Assembly: GCF_944324525.1 (NCBI RefSeq)
Contig: NZ_CALUWS010000015.1
Location: 1 to 54,142 of the forward strand
Length of the DNA stretch: 54,142 nt
Direction of reading: 5' to 3'
Origin: an uncultured Desulfovibrio sp.
GTDB lineage: Bacteria > Desulfobacterota > Desulfovibrionia > Desulfovibrionales > Desulfovibrionaceae
Positions within the stretch are counted from its first letter, which is position 1. The number at the start of each line of letters is the position of its first letter. The notes under the pieces are model-generated. The model saw nothing but the letters and a program-made list of their open reading frames with translations. It did not search any database and was not told the origin of the DNA. Of this stretch, positions 33,322 to 41,755 are shown piece after piece. The position numbers and the translations under genes are program-made.

Positions 33322-34083
33322 TCAAATATCCTGCCGCTCGCCCGCGTCGGCGAGCAGCGCGGTAAGGCAGGCGCGCGTATCGGCGAAGCCCCGTCGTGTG
33401 GCGGCATAGTCCGCAAAGACCTGCGCCCTCCCCCCGGCGTAGACGACCAGCGACGACGCGAAGACCTCCACATCCAGCGGGTCGTGCGTGATCATGAGCA
33501 GCGGGATGCCCGCTTCCCGCAGGCGCTCGGCCAGCTCGGCGCGCAGACGCTCGCGCAGCAGCGGGTCCAGCGCGGAAAAGGGCTCGTCCAGCAGCAAGAG
33601 GCGCGGGCGCGAGAACAGGGCGCGGGCCAGGGCCACGCGCTGCCGCTGGCCGCCCGATATCTCCCCCGGCTTGCGCTCGGCCAGATGGGCCAGCCCGAGC
33701 CGCTCCAGCGTCCGCAAGGCCTCCTCCCGCAAGTCGGGATCGGGCCGCCATACGCGCCGGCCGCTGCGGGCATAGGCCACGTTGGCCAGCACGGACAGGT
33801 GCGGGAACAGGGCATATTCCTGGAACATGTAGCCCAGGCGGCGGTCCCGCGCCGGCAGCCAGATATTTTGTGAAGAATCGAACAAGACGTCGCCCTGCAG
33901 GCAGATACGCCCGCTGTCCGGCCGTACGAGCCCGGCCAGACATTGCAGGGTCAGGGATTTCCCCGAGCCGGATGCTCCGAAGAGGACGACAGGCCCCTGC
34001 CGCAGGGACAGGCTGTAGTCCACATCAAGGCAAAAACGGCTGCCGCCGCCCGTCAATTCAAGGAAAAGACGAAGATCTAGCAT
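33322..34083 (-). CDS. modC: molybdate/tungstate ABC transporter ATP-binding protein
   Basis: The ATG at 34083 overlaps the end of modB by 7 bp. The 253-residue protein has Walker A GASGSGKS (36-43), the Q-loop in YMFQEYALFPHLSV, the signature ISGGQRQRVALARAL, Walker B LLLLDEPFSALDP and the H-loop MITHDP. It ends shortly after the ATPase core and lacks the C-terminal Mop/TOBE domain found in E. coli ModC. It powers uptake through ModB. Confidence 0.93.
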   Translation of the reverse strand: MLDLRLFLELTGGGSRFCLDVDYSLSLRQGPVVLFGASGSGKSLTLQCLAGLVRPDSGRICLQGDVLFDSSQNIWLPARDRRLGYMFQEYALFPHLSVLANVAYARSGRRVWRPDPDLREEALRTLERLGLAHLAERKPGEISGGQRQRVALARALFSRPRLLLLDEPFSALDPLLRERLRAELAERLREAGIPLLMITHDPLDVEVFASSLVVYAGGRAQVFADYAATRRGFADTRACLTALLADAGERQDI

Positions 34084-34853
34084 GCCGGCCGCCGCTCGCG
34101 GAGCACGTTCGCCTGCCTGGCCCCGCGGACGTTCCGCCGCAGCGGACAGCCTTCCCGCCGCGGCCGTGCCGTCCGCGCGGCGCTCCGGCGGCGGCGCAGC
34201 CGGACCAGCAGTTCCGCTCCGGCGAGCAGGCCCATGCAGAGCCCCGACGTGACCAGCACGAGCAGCGTGGCCCGAGCGTCGTTGCCGGCCTGGAAAGCGT
34301 CGTAGATGGCCAGCGCCAGCGTCTGCGTCCTGCCGGGGATATTGCCGGCCAGCATGAGCGTGGCCCCGAACTCGCCCATGCCGCGGGCAAAGGCCAGCAT
34401 GAGGCCGGCAAATATGCCGCGCCAGGCCAGCGGCAGCGAGATGCTCAGCAAGATGCGCCACTCCCCCGCCCCCAGCGTGCGGGCGGCATTCTCCAGACGG
34501 CTGTCCACCTGTTCCAGCGCGGCCCGTGCCGATTTGTAGATCAGGGGAAAGACCACCACCGTGGCGGCCACCACCGCCCCCTGCCAGGAAAAGATGAGGC
34601 TTATGCCCGCCTCGGCCAGCCACTGCCCCATGAGGCCGCGCCGCCCCAGCAATAATATAAGGTAATAGCCCACGACCGTGGGCGGCAGCACCAGCGGCAG
34701 GGCGCAGAAGGCATCCAGCAGAGCGGGCAGCGGGCCGCGCCGCCGGGAGAGCTTCCAGGCCAGCAGCAGCGCGCCGAGAGAAGAAAAGAAGGTCGCCAGC
34801 GCCGCTACGCGCAGCGAGAGCAGTAAAGGATCCAGCAAAGAGAAGTCATCCAT
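34077..34853 (-). CDS. modB: molybdate/tungstate ABC transporter permease
   Basis: This 258-residue permease has about five membrane helices and the ModB-type EAA loop ARTLGAGEWRILLSISLPLAWRG; PLVLPPTVVGYYLILLLGRRG is also a ModB hallmark. The C-terminal ~45 residues are basic and Arg/Cys-rich, overlapping modC, and may be non-conserved. It lies in modA-modB-modC. Confidence 0.93.
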   Translation of the reverse strand: MDDFSLLDPLLLSLRVAALATFFSSLGALLLAWKLSRRRGPLPALLDAFCALPLVLPPTVVGYYLILLLGRRGLMGQWLAEAGISLIFSWQGAVVAATVVVFPLIYKSARAALEQVDSRLENAARTLGAGEWRILLSISLPLAWRGIFAGLMLAFARGMGEFGATLMLAGNIPGRTQTLALAIYDAFQAGNDARATLLVLVTSGLCMGLLAGAELLVRLRRRRSAARTARPRREGCPLRRNVRGARQANVLRERRPAC

Positions 34854-34941
34854 GCGACATCACGCCATGCGGCGGGGAGACATCCCTGAGGCAAGGATGC
34901 CGCCCCGCGTGATCCGCCGTCAGGCCGGCGTACGGAAGAGG

Positions 34942-35715
34942 CTAGGGCCGGGAAAAGCCGTACCGGGCCAGGACCTCGCCCGCTTCCGAAGACAGCAGGA
35001 AGTCCACAAAGGCCTTGCCCTGCGCGGCGTTCTTGCCGGTGGTCGCCACGGCCACGGGATAGAGCACGGGCTTGTGGCCTTCCGCCACGAGCACCACCTC
35101 CACCTTGTCGGCCATCTGCCGGGCGTCTGTCGCGTAGACGAATCCGGCGTCCACCTCGCCGCGCGCCACATAATCCAGCACCTGACGCACGCTGTTGCCC
35201 ATGATGAGCTTGGGGGCAAGCGCCTCCCACAGCCCGGCCTGGGTCAGGGATTCCCGGGCATAGCGGCCGGCGGGAACGGAGTCGGGATTCCCCACCGCTA
35301 TGCGCCGGCACCCCGAAAGTTCGGCCATGCCGGCCGGCTTCTTGCCCCCCTTGGGGACGATAAGCACCAGCTTGTTGCAAACGAAGTCCCGCCGCGTCGC
35401 AGGATCGATGAGCCCGGCCTTCTCGGCCTTGTCCATGGTCTCCTGATCCGCCGAGGCGAAGACATCCACCGGAGCGCCTTCCTGCATCTGCTTGAGCAAC
35501 GGGTTGGAGGCCGCATAGTTCGTATGCACCGTCAGCCCGGGATGCCGCTTTTCAAACAGGGTCTTGAGCTCGCCAAAGGCATTGGTCAGACTGGCCGCGC
35601 CCGAGACGACCATTTCCCCGGCCTGGGCCGCCGTCGCGCCAGCCGCCAGCCAGAGGCCGAGCAGCCAGGCCGCCAGACGCATCTTCCCCGAAAACACGAA
35701 ACCTGTCCCGCGCAT
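34942..35715 (-). CDS. modA: molybdate/tungstate-binding periplasmic protein
   Basis: The ATG at 35715 has AAGGAG upstream. The 257-residue protein starts with a Sec signal peptide (cleavage likely after AAQA, residue ~32). Mature features are EMVVSGAASLTNAFGELKTL with the oxyanion-binding Ser residues, YAASNPLLKQMQEGAPVDVFASAD and VDAGFVYATDA. ModA captures molybdate or tungstate in the periplasm for ModBC. The gene is divergent from the TunR-like regulator with a 157-bp shared control region. Confidence 0.95.
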   Translation of the reverse strand: MRGTGFVFSGKMRLAAWLLGLWLAAGATAAQAGEMVVSGAASLTNAFGELKTLFEKRHPGLTVHTNYAASNPLLKQMQEGAPVDVFASADQETMDKAEKAGLIDPATRRDFVCNKLVLIVPKGGKKPAGMAELSGCRRIAVGNPDSVPAGRYARESLTQAGLWEALAPKLIMGNSVRQVLDYVARGEVDAGFVYATDARQMADKVEVVLVAEGHKPVLYPVAVATTGKNAAQGKAFVDFLLSSEAGEVLARYGFSRP

Positions 35716-35872
35716 CGCAACGCTCCTTGAGGTGAAAAATGCCGCTGTCCCGCAGCGTAGGCCTACCTTGCCCGTCAGGCCGCATTTTGGCAAACCCCTC
35801 ACGATCCCACAAAAAAGCGTGACAATATCTATTCTTGCATCTCATCGATTTTCCATGCTAACATCTTAGCTT
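35716..35872. promoter_or_regulatory. modA-tunR divergent control region with two dyads
   Basis: Two perfect palindromic sites stand out: GTAGGCCTAC (35757-35766), 42 bp from the modA ATG, and GCTAA-CATC-TTAGC (35857-35870), 2 bp before the regulator's ATG. A candidate promoter for the regulator is TTGCAT (35835-35840) with TAACAT (35859-35864), 18 bp apart, which overlaps the second dyad. Both dyads are candidate operators for the regulator. Confidence 0.5.
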
Positions 35873-36958
35873 ATGAAACAATCTCCGCGTGATCGTGAGC
35901 GCCTGGAAGATCTCTGGCGCTCCCTGAGCCTTCAGGACAGGGAATGGCTGCGCCGCCGGCTGCTGCCCGCCGATGACGGCCATGCGGATGCGCGCGCTCC
36001 GCTGTCCGTCGCGGAATGCCGCGCGGCGGAACAGTGGTTCGAGGACCGCTGCGCCGGGGCCCGGACCGTACGCGACCGGCAGGCCCGGCTGCGGCTCTGG
36101 TATCTTTTCCTGCTGTTGCGCTACGGCGGCCTGCGGCTGGTGGAGGCGTTCTCCCTGCGGCCGGACGACTGGGACTGGTCCCGGGGCTGCCTGCGTGTGC
36201 GCGGACGGCCGGACCGCCTCGTCCCCCTGCCGCTGCCCCTTGTCCGCACGCTGCACGACCGGCTGGCGGATCCCGCCTTTCTGGGCGCGTTGGCTTCCCT
36301 GTCCTGCGACAGCAGCCTCATGCGCCGCACCTTTGCCCAGTGCGGCCGGGCCTGCGGCTTCCCCGCCGGTCTGCTGTCCGCCCGCAGCCTGCGGCACAAT
36401 CGGGCGCGGGAGTTGCGGCGGCACGGCCTCTCCCCGGCGCTGGTGGACGCCTTTCTGGGACGCGGACAGCAGGCGGCCGCCCCCCTTCCGCCCGGCATGA
36501 CGGCGCTCCTGCAGCAACGGATACAGGGCGAGGACAACACGCCCCGCAGCAGCGCCCGCAACACCTTTTCCGGACGGGTACTGTGCTGCGCCCCCTGCGG
36601 CCTGGCCTGCCGCGTGGAACTGCTCACGCCCGGCGGCCTGCTCCTGACGGCCATCATCACCGAGACCAGCCGCCAGCAGCTCGACATCCGCGAGGGCTGC
36701 CGCCTTGCCGCGCATGTCAAGGCGCCGCAGGTGCATCTTGCCGGGGACGGCTGCCCGCCGCCGCCCGACGCCACCCATTTCCACGGCGAGGTGGAACAAC
36801 TCCGCAGCGATCCGCGCTGGCGGGAGATCCTGCTGCGCCTTGCGGACGGGACCCGCGTCTGCATCCTGCAGGAAGACGTCCACCTGCCGGCCCTTGCGCC
36901 CGGCATGGAAGCGCAAGCCTGGTTCGGCGCGCTCTCGGTCATCCTCTCGGCGGGCTAG
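35873..36958 (+). CDS. tunR: TunR-like tungstate/molybdate-responsive regulator (integrase-fold + two Mop domains)
   Basis: Residues ~40-200 follow the tyrosine-recombinase plan: LLLRYGGLRLVEAFSLRPDD (82-99, keeping the first Arg) and SARSLRHNRARELRRHG (169-185) then VDAFLGRG. But the catalytic His of HxLR is Arg171, the LGH histidine is Arg197, and no nucleophile Tyr follows. It should bind DNA without cutting. Residues 227-290 are a Mop domain (SARNTFSGRVLCC ... ITETSRQQL ... VKAPQVHLA), and 301-361 look like a second. The architecture matches TunR, described in sulfate-reducing bacteria as a tungstate-responsive regulator. The position divergent from modABC supports this. Confidence 0.85.
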   Translation: MKQSPRDRERLEDLWRSLSLQDREWLRRRLLPADDGHADARAPLSVAECRAAEQWFEDRCAGARTVRDRQARLRLWYLFLLLRYGGLRLVEAFSLRPDDWDWSRGCLRVRGRPDRLVPLPLPLVRTLHDRLADPAFLGALASLSCDSSLMRRTFAQCGRACGFPAGLLSARSLRHNRARELRRHGLSPALVDAFLGRGQQAAAPLPPGMTALLQQRIQGEDNTPRSSARNTFSGRVLCCAPCGLACRVELLTPGGLLLTAIITETSRQQLDIREGCRLAAHVKAPQVHLAGDGCPPPPDATHFHGEVEQLRSDPRWREILLRLADGTRVCILQEDVHLPALAPGMEAQAWFGALSVILSAG

Positions 36959-37215
36959 GCCTGTCAACGCTCTTTGCCCATCGTTTTGGGGGAAGAGTCT
37001 AGGCCACAAGGCAAGCCCGCCGCAAAAGGCAAGCGGAGCGCGTTCAGCATGCCTGACTTATCTGGTGAAGTCATTTGCAAAACATGTGTCGACAGGCCCT
37101 GGGCGTCAACGCAGATTTTTACGCTCTTCCACGAAGAGAGGCACATTTGGCGCGCCGCGCCCTGCCCGTTGCCGCAAGAACGTTTTGCCCATGAAAAAGG
37201 CAAAACGGGAGGCGC
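36957..37215 (-). repeat. intergenic repeat family 2 (left copy) with a family-1 tail
   Basis: The segment opening GGCCTGTCAAC at 36957 and running through GTTTTGGGGGAAGAGTC, AAGGCAAGCCCGCC, GGTGAAGTCATTTGCAAAAC to ~37100 matches the copy starting at 39099 in order and in many bases. It is followed by a hairpin (GTTTTGCC/GGCAAAAC, 37181-37206) resembling the end of family 1. The strand is arbitrary. No gene is supported in 36959-37366. Confidence 0.6.
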
Positions 37216-37366
37216 GCGGGGAAAGAAGATGGGACCGGAGAGGAAAGGAGCCCCCCGTGCCGCGTATGGCTTGCCAGCCGGGAAATTTCAGGCTAGAGAA
37301 ACGGGCGCGACCCTGCGGCACGGCCAGCCTGCCGTCCGCCAGCCATCCCTTCCTCAAGGAACCATC

Positions 37367-39061
37367 ATGAGCGAGCACGCTACCGAGAACCGTCCCCGCA
37401 AGAGCCTGCGGGAATCCGTTTGCGAGATTGACCGCGATATCCTGCGCCTGCTCATGCGCCGTCACAACCTGCTGCGGCGCATGCATACCGCCAAGGGGCA
37501 TCTTGACCCCGCGGAAGAAAAATTCCTGCGTGAAGCCTGGGAAGCCGCGGCCTCACGCGTCAGCCGCGATCCCCGTTTGAGCAGCCGCCTCTTCACGCTC
37601 ATGCAGGAAGTGGAGTTCCTCCCCCGTCCCGAGGATGAGCCTGCCGACAAGCGCCCGGCCTTCAACCTTGCCCCGGCCACGGCCCCGGTCAACCTCGCCA
37701 TGCGCGCGCCGCTGGCCTGCCGCGAAACGCGGGCCTGGCTCTATCTGGCGGCGGCGGCCGGGCGGCCCCTGCGCCTCGAACCCTGCCTGATGAACGATCC
37801 CATCGTGGATTGCGTCAAGATGCTCAACCAGCTCGGCGCCGCGCTCACCCGCGAGAACGACGGCGTGAGCGTCATGACGGCCGCGCCCCTGGCCGCGCCC
37901 GACAAGGTGGTGCATGTGGGGTGCAGCGCCTGGAATTTCTATCTGGCATTGGGACATTACCTTGGCCGCCCCTCGCGCGCCAAGTTCGTGGGGGATGCCG
38001 ACCTCCGGCTGGCGGATTTCTCCGTGGCCCGGCGATTTGCGGGACAGATGGGGGCCCGGCTGATCCAGGCCGTACCCAAGTCCGACGGGCTGCCCGTCCG
38101 TCTGGAATGCTCCGGCGTGCTGCCGGACGTGGTGCGCCTGCCCGCCGACGCGCCGGTGGAACTGGCGGAAGGCATCCTGCTGGCGGCGCCCTTCTATGCT
38201 CAACCGCTGCGCCTGAACCTTGCCGACATGACCGCGCGGGCCGTCGTCTTTGCCCGTACCCTGCCCATCCTTGAGCAGGCCGGAGCCGACGTCCTCCGCG
38301 AAGGAGACAGCATCCGCGTGACGCCGGGCCTTACTGCCCTGCCCGAGCGGCCCCGCCTGCCCGTGGAGGCGGAGCTTGCCCTGCTGCTGTTGGCGCTGGC
38401 CCCCTCGCTGGGCGGTACGGTACGCCTGGAAGGCGTCTGGCCGCAGACGCCGGCCGCCCTGGCCGGCTGGGAGCTGCTGCGCCGCGCCGGCTGCGCCCCA
38501 CGCGCGGAAACGGGAGAAAAGCCCGCCATCGAACTGACGCTGTCCTCCCCGCTGGATATGCCCGCCGGGGGGATCACGCTGCCCGACGATTTCCCGGCCG
38601 AATGGCTGCCGCTGCCGCTGGCCCTGCTGGCGCAGACCGCCCTGCGGCACGGTTCCGCTCCGCTGCCGCCGGAATGGTTCGCCCGGGCCGGCGAAGAGTT
38701 CCGCACCGACATGGCCAGTTTCTGCACGGCGCTCCATCTCTGTGTGGAGGATGGCGTGCTCCGGCCGCAAAACGACGAGGAATCCGCCCAGGCCGTCACC
38801 GGCCGCGGCTGGAATGCGCCTACCCCGGTCTGGGCGCTGGCGCTGGCGCTGGCCGCCTGCGCCCGGGACAAGCGGCAGGTCCGGCTCGGCAATCCCGGCG
38901 TCATCACCACGCTGTATCCGGCCTTCTGGACGCTCTATAACGGCCTGCCCGCCCCGAAGATGGAGCGGGAGCCCGCCCCGGCCGCTCCCGCGCAGCGGCA
39001 GCGGCGGCGCATCATCACCAGCGCCCTGGCCGATATCCCCGACCTGCCGGAAGAATATTAG
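37367..39061 (+). CDS. chorismate mutase-like / EPSP synthase-like fusion protein with altered active site
   Basis: The ATG at 37367 has AAGGA upstream; the longer frame reads through repeat DNA. Of 564 residues, 13-86 resemble an AroQ-type chorismate mutase helix bundle (LRESVCEIDRDILRLLMRRH). Residues ~105-530 follow the EPSP synthase fold: LYLAAAAGRPLRLEP, CVKMLNQLGAALTRENDGV and KFVGDADLR are recognisable. But the PGSKSxxNR loop reads PLACRETRA, so the catalytic Lys and Arg are missing, and the NSGTAxR and KESDR motifs are also altered. It may be a divergent enzyme or a non-catalytic paralogue. Unlike aroE-aroQ it has no shikimate-pathway neighbour, and repeats flank it. Confidence 0.75.
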   Translation: MSEHATENRPRKSLRESVCEIDRDILRLLMRRHNLLRRMHTAKGHLDPAEEKFLREAWEAAASRVSRDPRLSSRLFTLMQEVEFLPRPEDEPADKRPAFNLAPATAPVNLAMRAPLACRETRAWLYLAAAAGRPLRLEPCLMNDPIVDCVKMLNQLGAALTRENDGVSVMTAAPLAAPDKVVHVGCSAWNFYLALGHYLGRPSRAKFVGDADLRLADFSVARRFAGQMGARLIQAVPKSDGLPVRLECSGVLPDVVRLPADAPVELAEGILLAAPFYAQPLRLNLADMTARAVVFARTLPILEQAGADVLREGDSIRVTPGLTALPERPRLPVEAELALLLLALAPSLGGTVRLEGVWPQTPAALAGWELLRRAGCAPRAETGEKPAIELTLSSPLDMPAGGITLPDDFPAEWLPLPLALLAQTALRHGSAPLPPEWFARAGEEFRTDMASFCTALHLCVEDGVLRPQNDEESAQAVTGRGWNAPTPVWALALALAACARDKRQVRLGNPGVITTLYPAFWTLYNGLPAPKMEREPAPAAPAQRQRRRIITSALADIPDLPEEY

Positions 39062-39098
39062 CCGCTGTCCACCGGCGTCATATCGCCGACGCCTTGCC

Positions 39099-39475
39099 AG
39101 GGCCTGTCAACACTATTTGCTGCTCGTTTGGGGGAAGGGGAACCCCTCGCCTGCGCGGGAGGTGTTCCCCTTCCCCCAAAGCCCCCGTCCCTTTCCCAGC
39201 GCGCTTTTACCATGGGAAGAGTCGGAACACGAGGTAAGCCCGCCCCCAAAGGCACACGGGGCATGTACAGCTTGCTTTTGCTTATCCAGTGAACTTGTTT
39301 ATAAAATTTGTGTAACAGACCCGAGAACATTTTGCCTTTGGAAAAGCAAAATGCGAGGCGGCGACACCGTGCCGCCCGGCCGGGGCCAGGCGGAAAAACC
39401 GTGTTTTTTTTCCACGAAGCGACAGGCCGTATGCTTTGAAACGCGAAGCGTTTCAAACGGAAAACACGCCAACAG
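39099..39475 (-). repeat. intergenic repeat family 2 (right copy) followed by family-1 copy D
   Basis: The first part (39099-39316) repeats the order of blocks seen at 36957: GGCCTGTCAAC, CGTTTGGGGGAAG, GGTAAGCCCGCC, CCAGTGAACTTG. It includes a large palindrome GGGGAAGGGGAAC ... GTTCCCCTTCCCC (39130-39177). The second part (39317-39475) is a family-1 copy on the minus strand with GCGTTTCAAAGCATACGGCC, TTTTTCCGCC, GGCCGGGCGGCAC and a terminal AAAATG hairpin. Confidence 0.65.
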
Positions 39476-39491
39476 ACACGCCGCGCTTTCG

Positions 39492-39523
39492 GGGCCGTTC
39501 GCACAGCGGACGGCCCTTTTTTT
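39492..39523 (+). terminator. intrinsic terminator (plus strand)
   Basis: GGGCCGTTCGC (39492-39502) pairs with GCGGACGGCCC (39506-39516) with one G-T pair, followed by seven T. It terminates plus-strand transcription from the fusion gene, 430 bp upstream. Confidence 0.8.
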
Positions 39524-39548
39524 GCGGGAAAGCCCCGGGCGAGGCCGC

Positions 39549-39583
39549 AAAAAAACAGCGGGGACCCGTCGGGGCCGCCCGCT
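39549..39583 (-). terminator. terminator of the PEBP-like lipoprotein gene
   Basis: On the minus strand AGCGGG (39583-39578) pairs with CCCGCT (39562-39557) around a GC-rich loop and is followed by GTTTTTTT (complement of 39549-39556). It lies 28 bp past the gene. Confidence 0.65.
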
Positions 39584-39610
39584 GTCTTTCATGCTCTCAG
39601 CAAGGGGAAA

Positions 39611-40051
39611 TTATTCGCCTTCCACGAGGATCTCCGTCGTCCGCACGCTCAGGGGCTGCCCCCCGCCGAAGGGCATGGCGGAAACGACATAGGAATAGCG
39701 GCGCTCCACGCCCTTCGGGGGGCAGGGGCCGGAGTACAGCTTGGTCAGACCGCCCTCGGCGATCTTGCCGGAGCCGTCGTTGCTCCATGTGCCGCCCCCG
39801 AGCAGGCGCTCCACGGGCTCCATCTCCACGAGACGCACGTCAAAATAGGACGTCCCTTTCGGCACGCCACGTACCTGTATGGCCGGGGAAAGCCGCGAAC
39901 AGCGATGCACGGGGAGGAAGTCCACCTCCACGGTCATGCCCTGCGGCGCCGTCTCGGGAACATCCTGTTTGCCGCCGCACCCGGCAAGTCCGCTCATGCA
40001 CAGAAGAGCGCCGGCAGCCAGTCCCCATCGGCCCAAGGTAAATTTCCGCAT
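39611..40051 (-). CDS. PEBP/YbhB-like lipoprotein (truncated domain)
   Basis: The ATG at 40051 follows GGAGG. The 146-residue protein has a lipoprotein signal ending in LAGC (Cys25). Two PEBP hallmarks are visible: SPAIQVRGVPKGTSYFDVRL and LYSGPCPPKGVERRYSYVVS (the GPxCPPxGxxHRY box, with Arg for His). The central DPDAP/GWWHW region of canonical PEBPs is missing or replaced, so the ligand site is incomplete. It may bind a lipid-like or phosphate ligand; function is unknown. It is monocistronic, divergent from the aminotransferase. Confidence 0.75.
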   Translation of the reverse strand: MRKFTLGRWGLAAGALLCMSGLAGCGGKQDVPETAPQGMTVEVDFLPVHRCSRLSPAIQVRGVPKGTSYFDVRLVEMEPVERLLGGGTWSNDGSGKIAEGGLTKLYSGPCPPKGVERRYSYVVSAMPFGGGQPLSVRTTEILVEGE

Positions 40052-40071
40052 GACGTCCTCCCTTATAGGAA

Positions 40072-40101
40072 TTGCAAAACATCGCATTTCCACGGTATAA
40101 C
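40072..40101 (+). promoter_or_regulatory. candidate promoter of the aminotransferase gene
   Basis: TTGCAA (40072-40077) and TATAAC (40096-40101) are 18 bp apart, 41 bp before the ATG. Confidence 0.6.
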
Positions 40102-40141
40102 CAATCCCCCACAGATTGACAACTTGTTTAGGAGTTCCATC

Positions 40142-41329
40142 ATGTCCATCCTTGCCGATAGTGTTGCCGGCTACCTTGAGCACGCCTCCTGGATCCGCCG
40201 CATGTTCGAGGCCGGGGGTCAGCTCAAGGCCAAATACGGCGCTGACAACGTGTATGACTTCAGTCTGGGCAATCCCGATCTGCCCGCCCCGCCTGCCGTG
40301 GGCAAGGGGCTGCGGGACTTTGCCGAACATGCCGGCGAGCCCTTTGCCTTCGGCTACATGGCCAATGCCGGTTTTCCCTGGGCCCGGCAGCGTCTGGCCG
40401 AGCACCTCTCGCAGGAACAGGGCTGTACGCTCGACGGCGATCATGTGCTGCTGAGCTGCGGCGCCGCCGGCGGTCTCAACGCCTTTTTGCGGGCCGTCAT
40501 CAATCCCGGCGAGGAGATGCTGACCTTTGCGCCCTACTTCGTGGAGTACGGCTTCTACGTCGCCAATCATGGCGGCAGCCTGCGGGCCGTGAAGAGCCTG
40601 CCCGACACCTTCGCCCCGGACATGGACGCCCTCGAGGCCGCCATCAGCGAAAAGACGCGCGTCCTGCTCATCAATTCGCCGCATAACCCCACCGGGGTCG
40701 TCTATACCCGCAGCCAGATCGAGGCCATCACCAGCCTGCTGGAGCGCAAGAGCCGCGAATACGGCAAGCCCATCTGGCTCATCGCCGACGAGCCCTACCG
40801 TTTCCTGGCCTATGACGGGGTGGAAGTGCCTTCCGTCCTGCCGCTGTATCCCCATGCCGTGGTCATCAGCTCCTTCTCCAAGAGCCTGTCCCTGCCCGGC
40901 GAACGCGTGGGCTATGTGGCCGTCTCGCCGCTGCTGCAGGAACACGCCACGCTCATGGCGGCTCTCACGCTCACCAACCGCATCCTCGGCTTCGTCAATC
41001 CGCCCGTGGTGGGGCAGCACATCATGGCGGCCGCGCTGGGCAGCCAGGTGGATCTTTCCGTGTACGCGGCACGACGCAAGGCCATGAGCGAAGTGCTCGA
41101 CGCCGCCGGCTACAGCTACCAGATGCCGGCCGGGGCCTTCTACTTCTTCCCCAAGGCGCCGGGCGGCGACGACGTGGCCTTCGTGAACCGCCTGCTGGAA
41201 GAACGGGTGCTCGCCGTGCCGGGCAGCGGTTTCGGCTATCCCGGCCACTTCCGTCTGGCCTTTTGCGTGGATGAAAAGGTCATCCGCCGTGCCGCCGACG
41301 GCTTCGCCGCGGCGCGGGCGGCTTTTTAG
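40142..41329 (+). CDS. class I/II PLP aminotransferase
   Basis: The ATG at 40142 has AGGAG upstream. The 395-residue fold-type I aminotransferase carries VYDFSLGNPDLPAPP, LINSPHNPTGVVYTRSQIE, ADEPYRFLAYDGV and the PLP-binding Lys in SSFSKSLSLPGERVGY. The conserved C-terminal Arg lies in HFRLAFCVDE. Motifs suit an aspartate/aromatic-type transaminase; the exact amino donor cannot be read. A short spacer (8 bp) to the rhodanese gene suggests co-transcription. Confidence 0.9.
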   Translation: MSILADSVAGYLEHASWIRRMFEAGGQLKAKYGADNVYDFSLGNPDLPAPPAVGKGLRDFAEHAGEPFAFGYMANAGFPWARQRLAEHLSQEQGCTLDGDHVLLSCGAAGGLNAFLRAVINPGEEMLTFAPYFVEYGFYVANHGGSLRAVKSLPDTFAPDMDALEAAISEKTRVLLINSPHNPTGVVYTRSQIEAITSLLERKSREYGKPIWLIADEPYRFLAYDGVEVPSVLPLYPHAVVISSFSKSLSLPGERVGYVAVSPLLQEHATLMAALTLTNRILGFVNPPVVGQHIMAAALGSQVDLSVYAARRKAMSEVLDAAGYSYQMPAGAFYFFPKAPGGDDVAFVNRLLEERVLAVPGSGFGYPGHFRLAFCVDEKVIRRAADGFAAARAAF

Positions 41330-41337
41330 GAGGACGT

Positions 41338-41754
41338 ATGCGCGTTTTTCCGCGAGCGCCCCTTTTCCTCACCCTGTTGCTCACGCTGGTCTGCCTTATG
41401 CCTCTGGAAGCCCTTGCCTACAAGGATGTCAGCAGCGCCGAGGCCAGGGAGCTCATCGCCTCCCCGCCCGAGGGCCTGATCATCCTTGACATCCGCACGC
41501 CTGACGAATACCGCGCGGGGCACATCGCCAATGCGCGCAATCTGGACTTCTTCAGCCCGCGCTTTGAATTCCATCTGGCCGAGCTGCCCAAGAACACGCC
41601 CATCCTGCTGTACTGCCGCTCCGGCAACCGCTCCTCGCAGGCGCTGGAATACTTCGAGGACGCCGGCCTTGGCCCGCTGTATCACCTCAACAAGGGGTTC
41701 AAACAGTGGCAGCAGGACGGTATGCCGGTCACCGAGCCGGAACCTGCCCAGTAA
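41338..41754 (+). CDS. exported rhodanese-domain protein
   Basis: The 138-residue protein has an N-terminal Sec signal (cleavage likely after ALA, residue ~27) and a single rhodanese domain with LIILDIRTPDEYRAGHIANA and the active-site loop LYCRSGNRSSQA carrying the persulfide-forming Cys. It should handle sulfane sulfur in the periplasm, sensible in a sulfite/sulfide-metabolising organism. Its start follows AGGAGG. Confidence 0.93.
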   Translation: MRVFPRAPLFLTLLLTLVCLMPLEALAYKDVSSAEARELIASPPEGLIILDIRTPDEYRAGHIANARNLDFFSPRFEFHLAELPKNTPILLYCRSGNRSSQALEYFEDAGLGPLYHLNKGFKQWQQDGMPVTEPEPAQ

Positions 41755-41755
41755 A

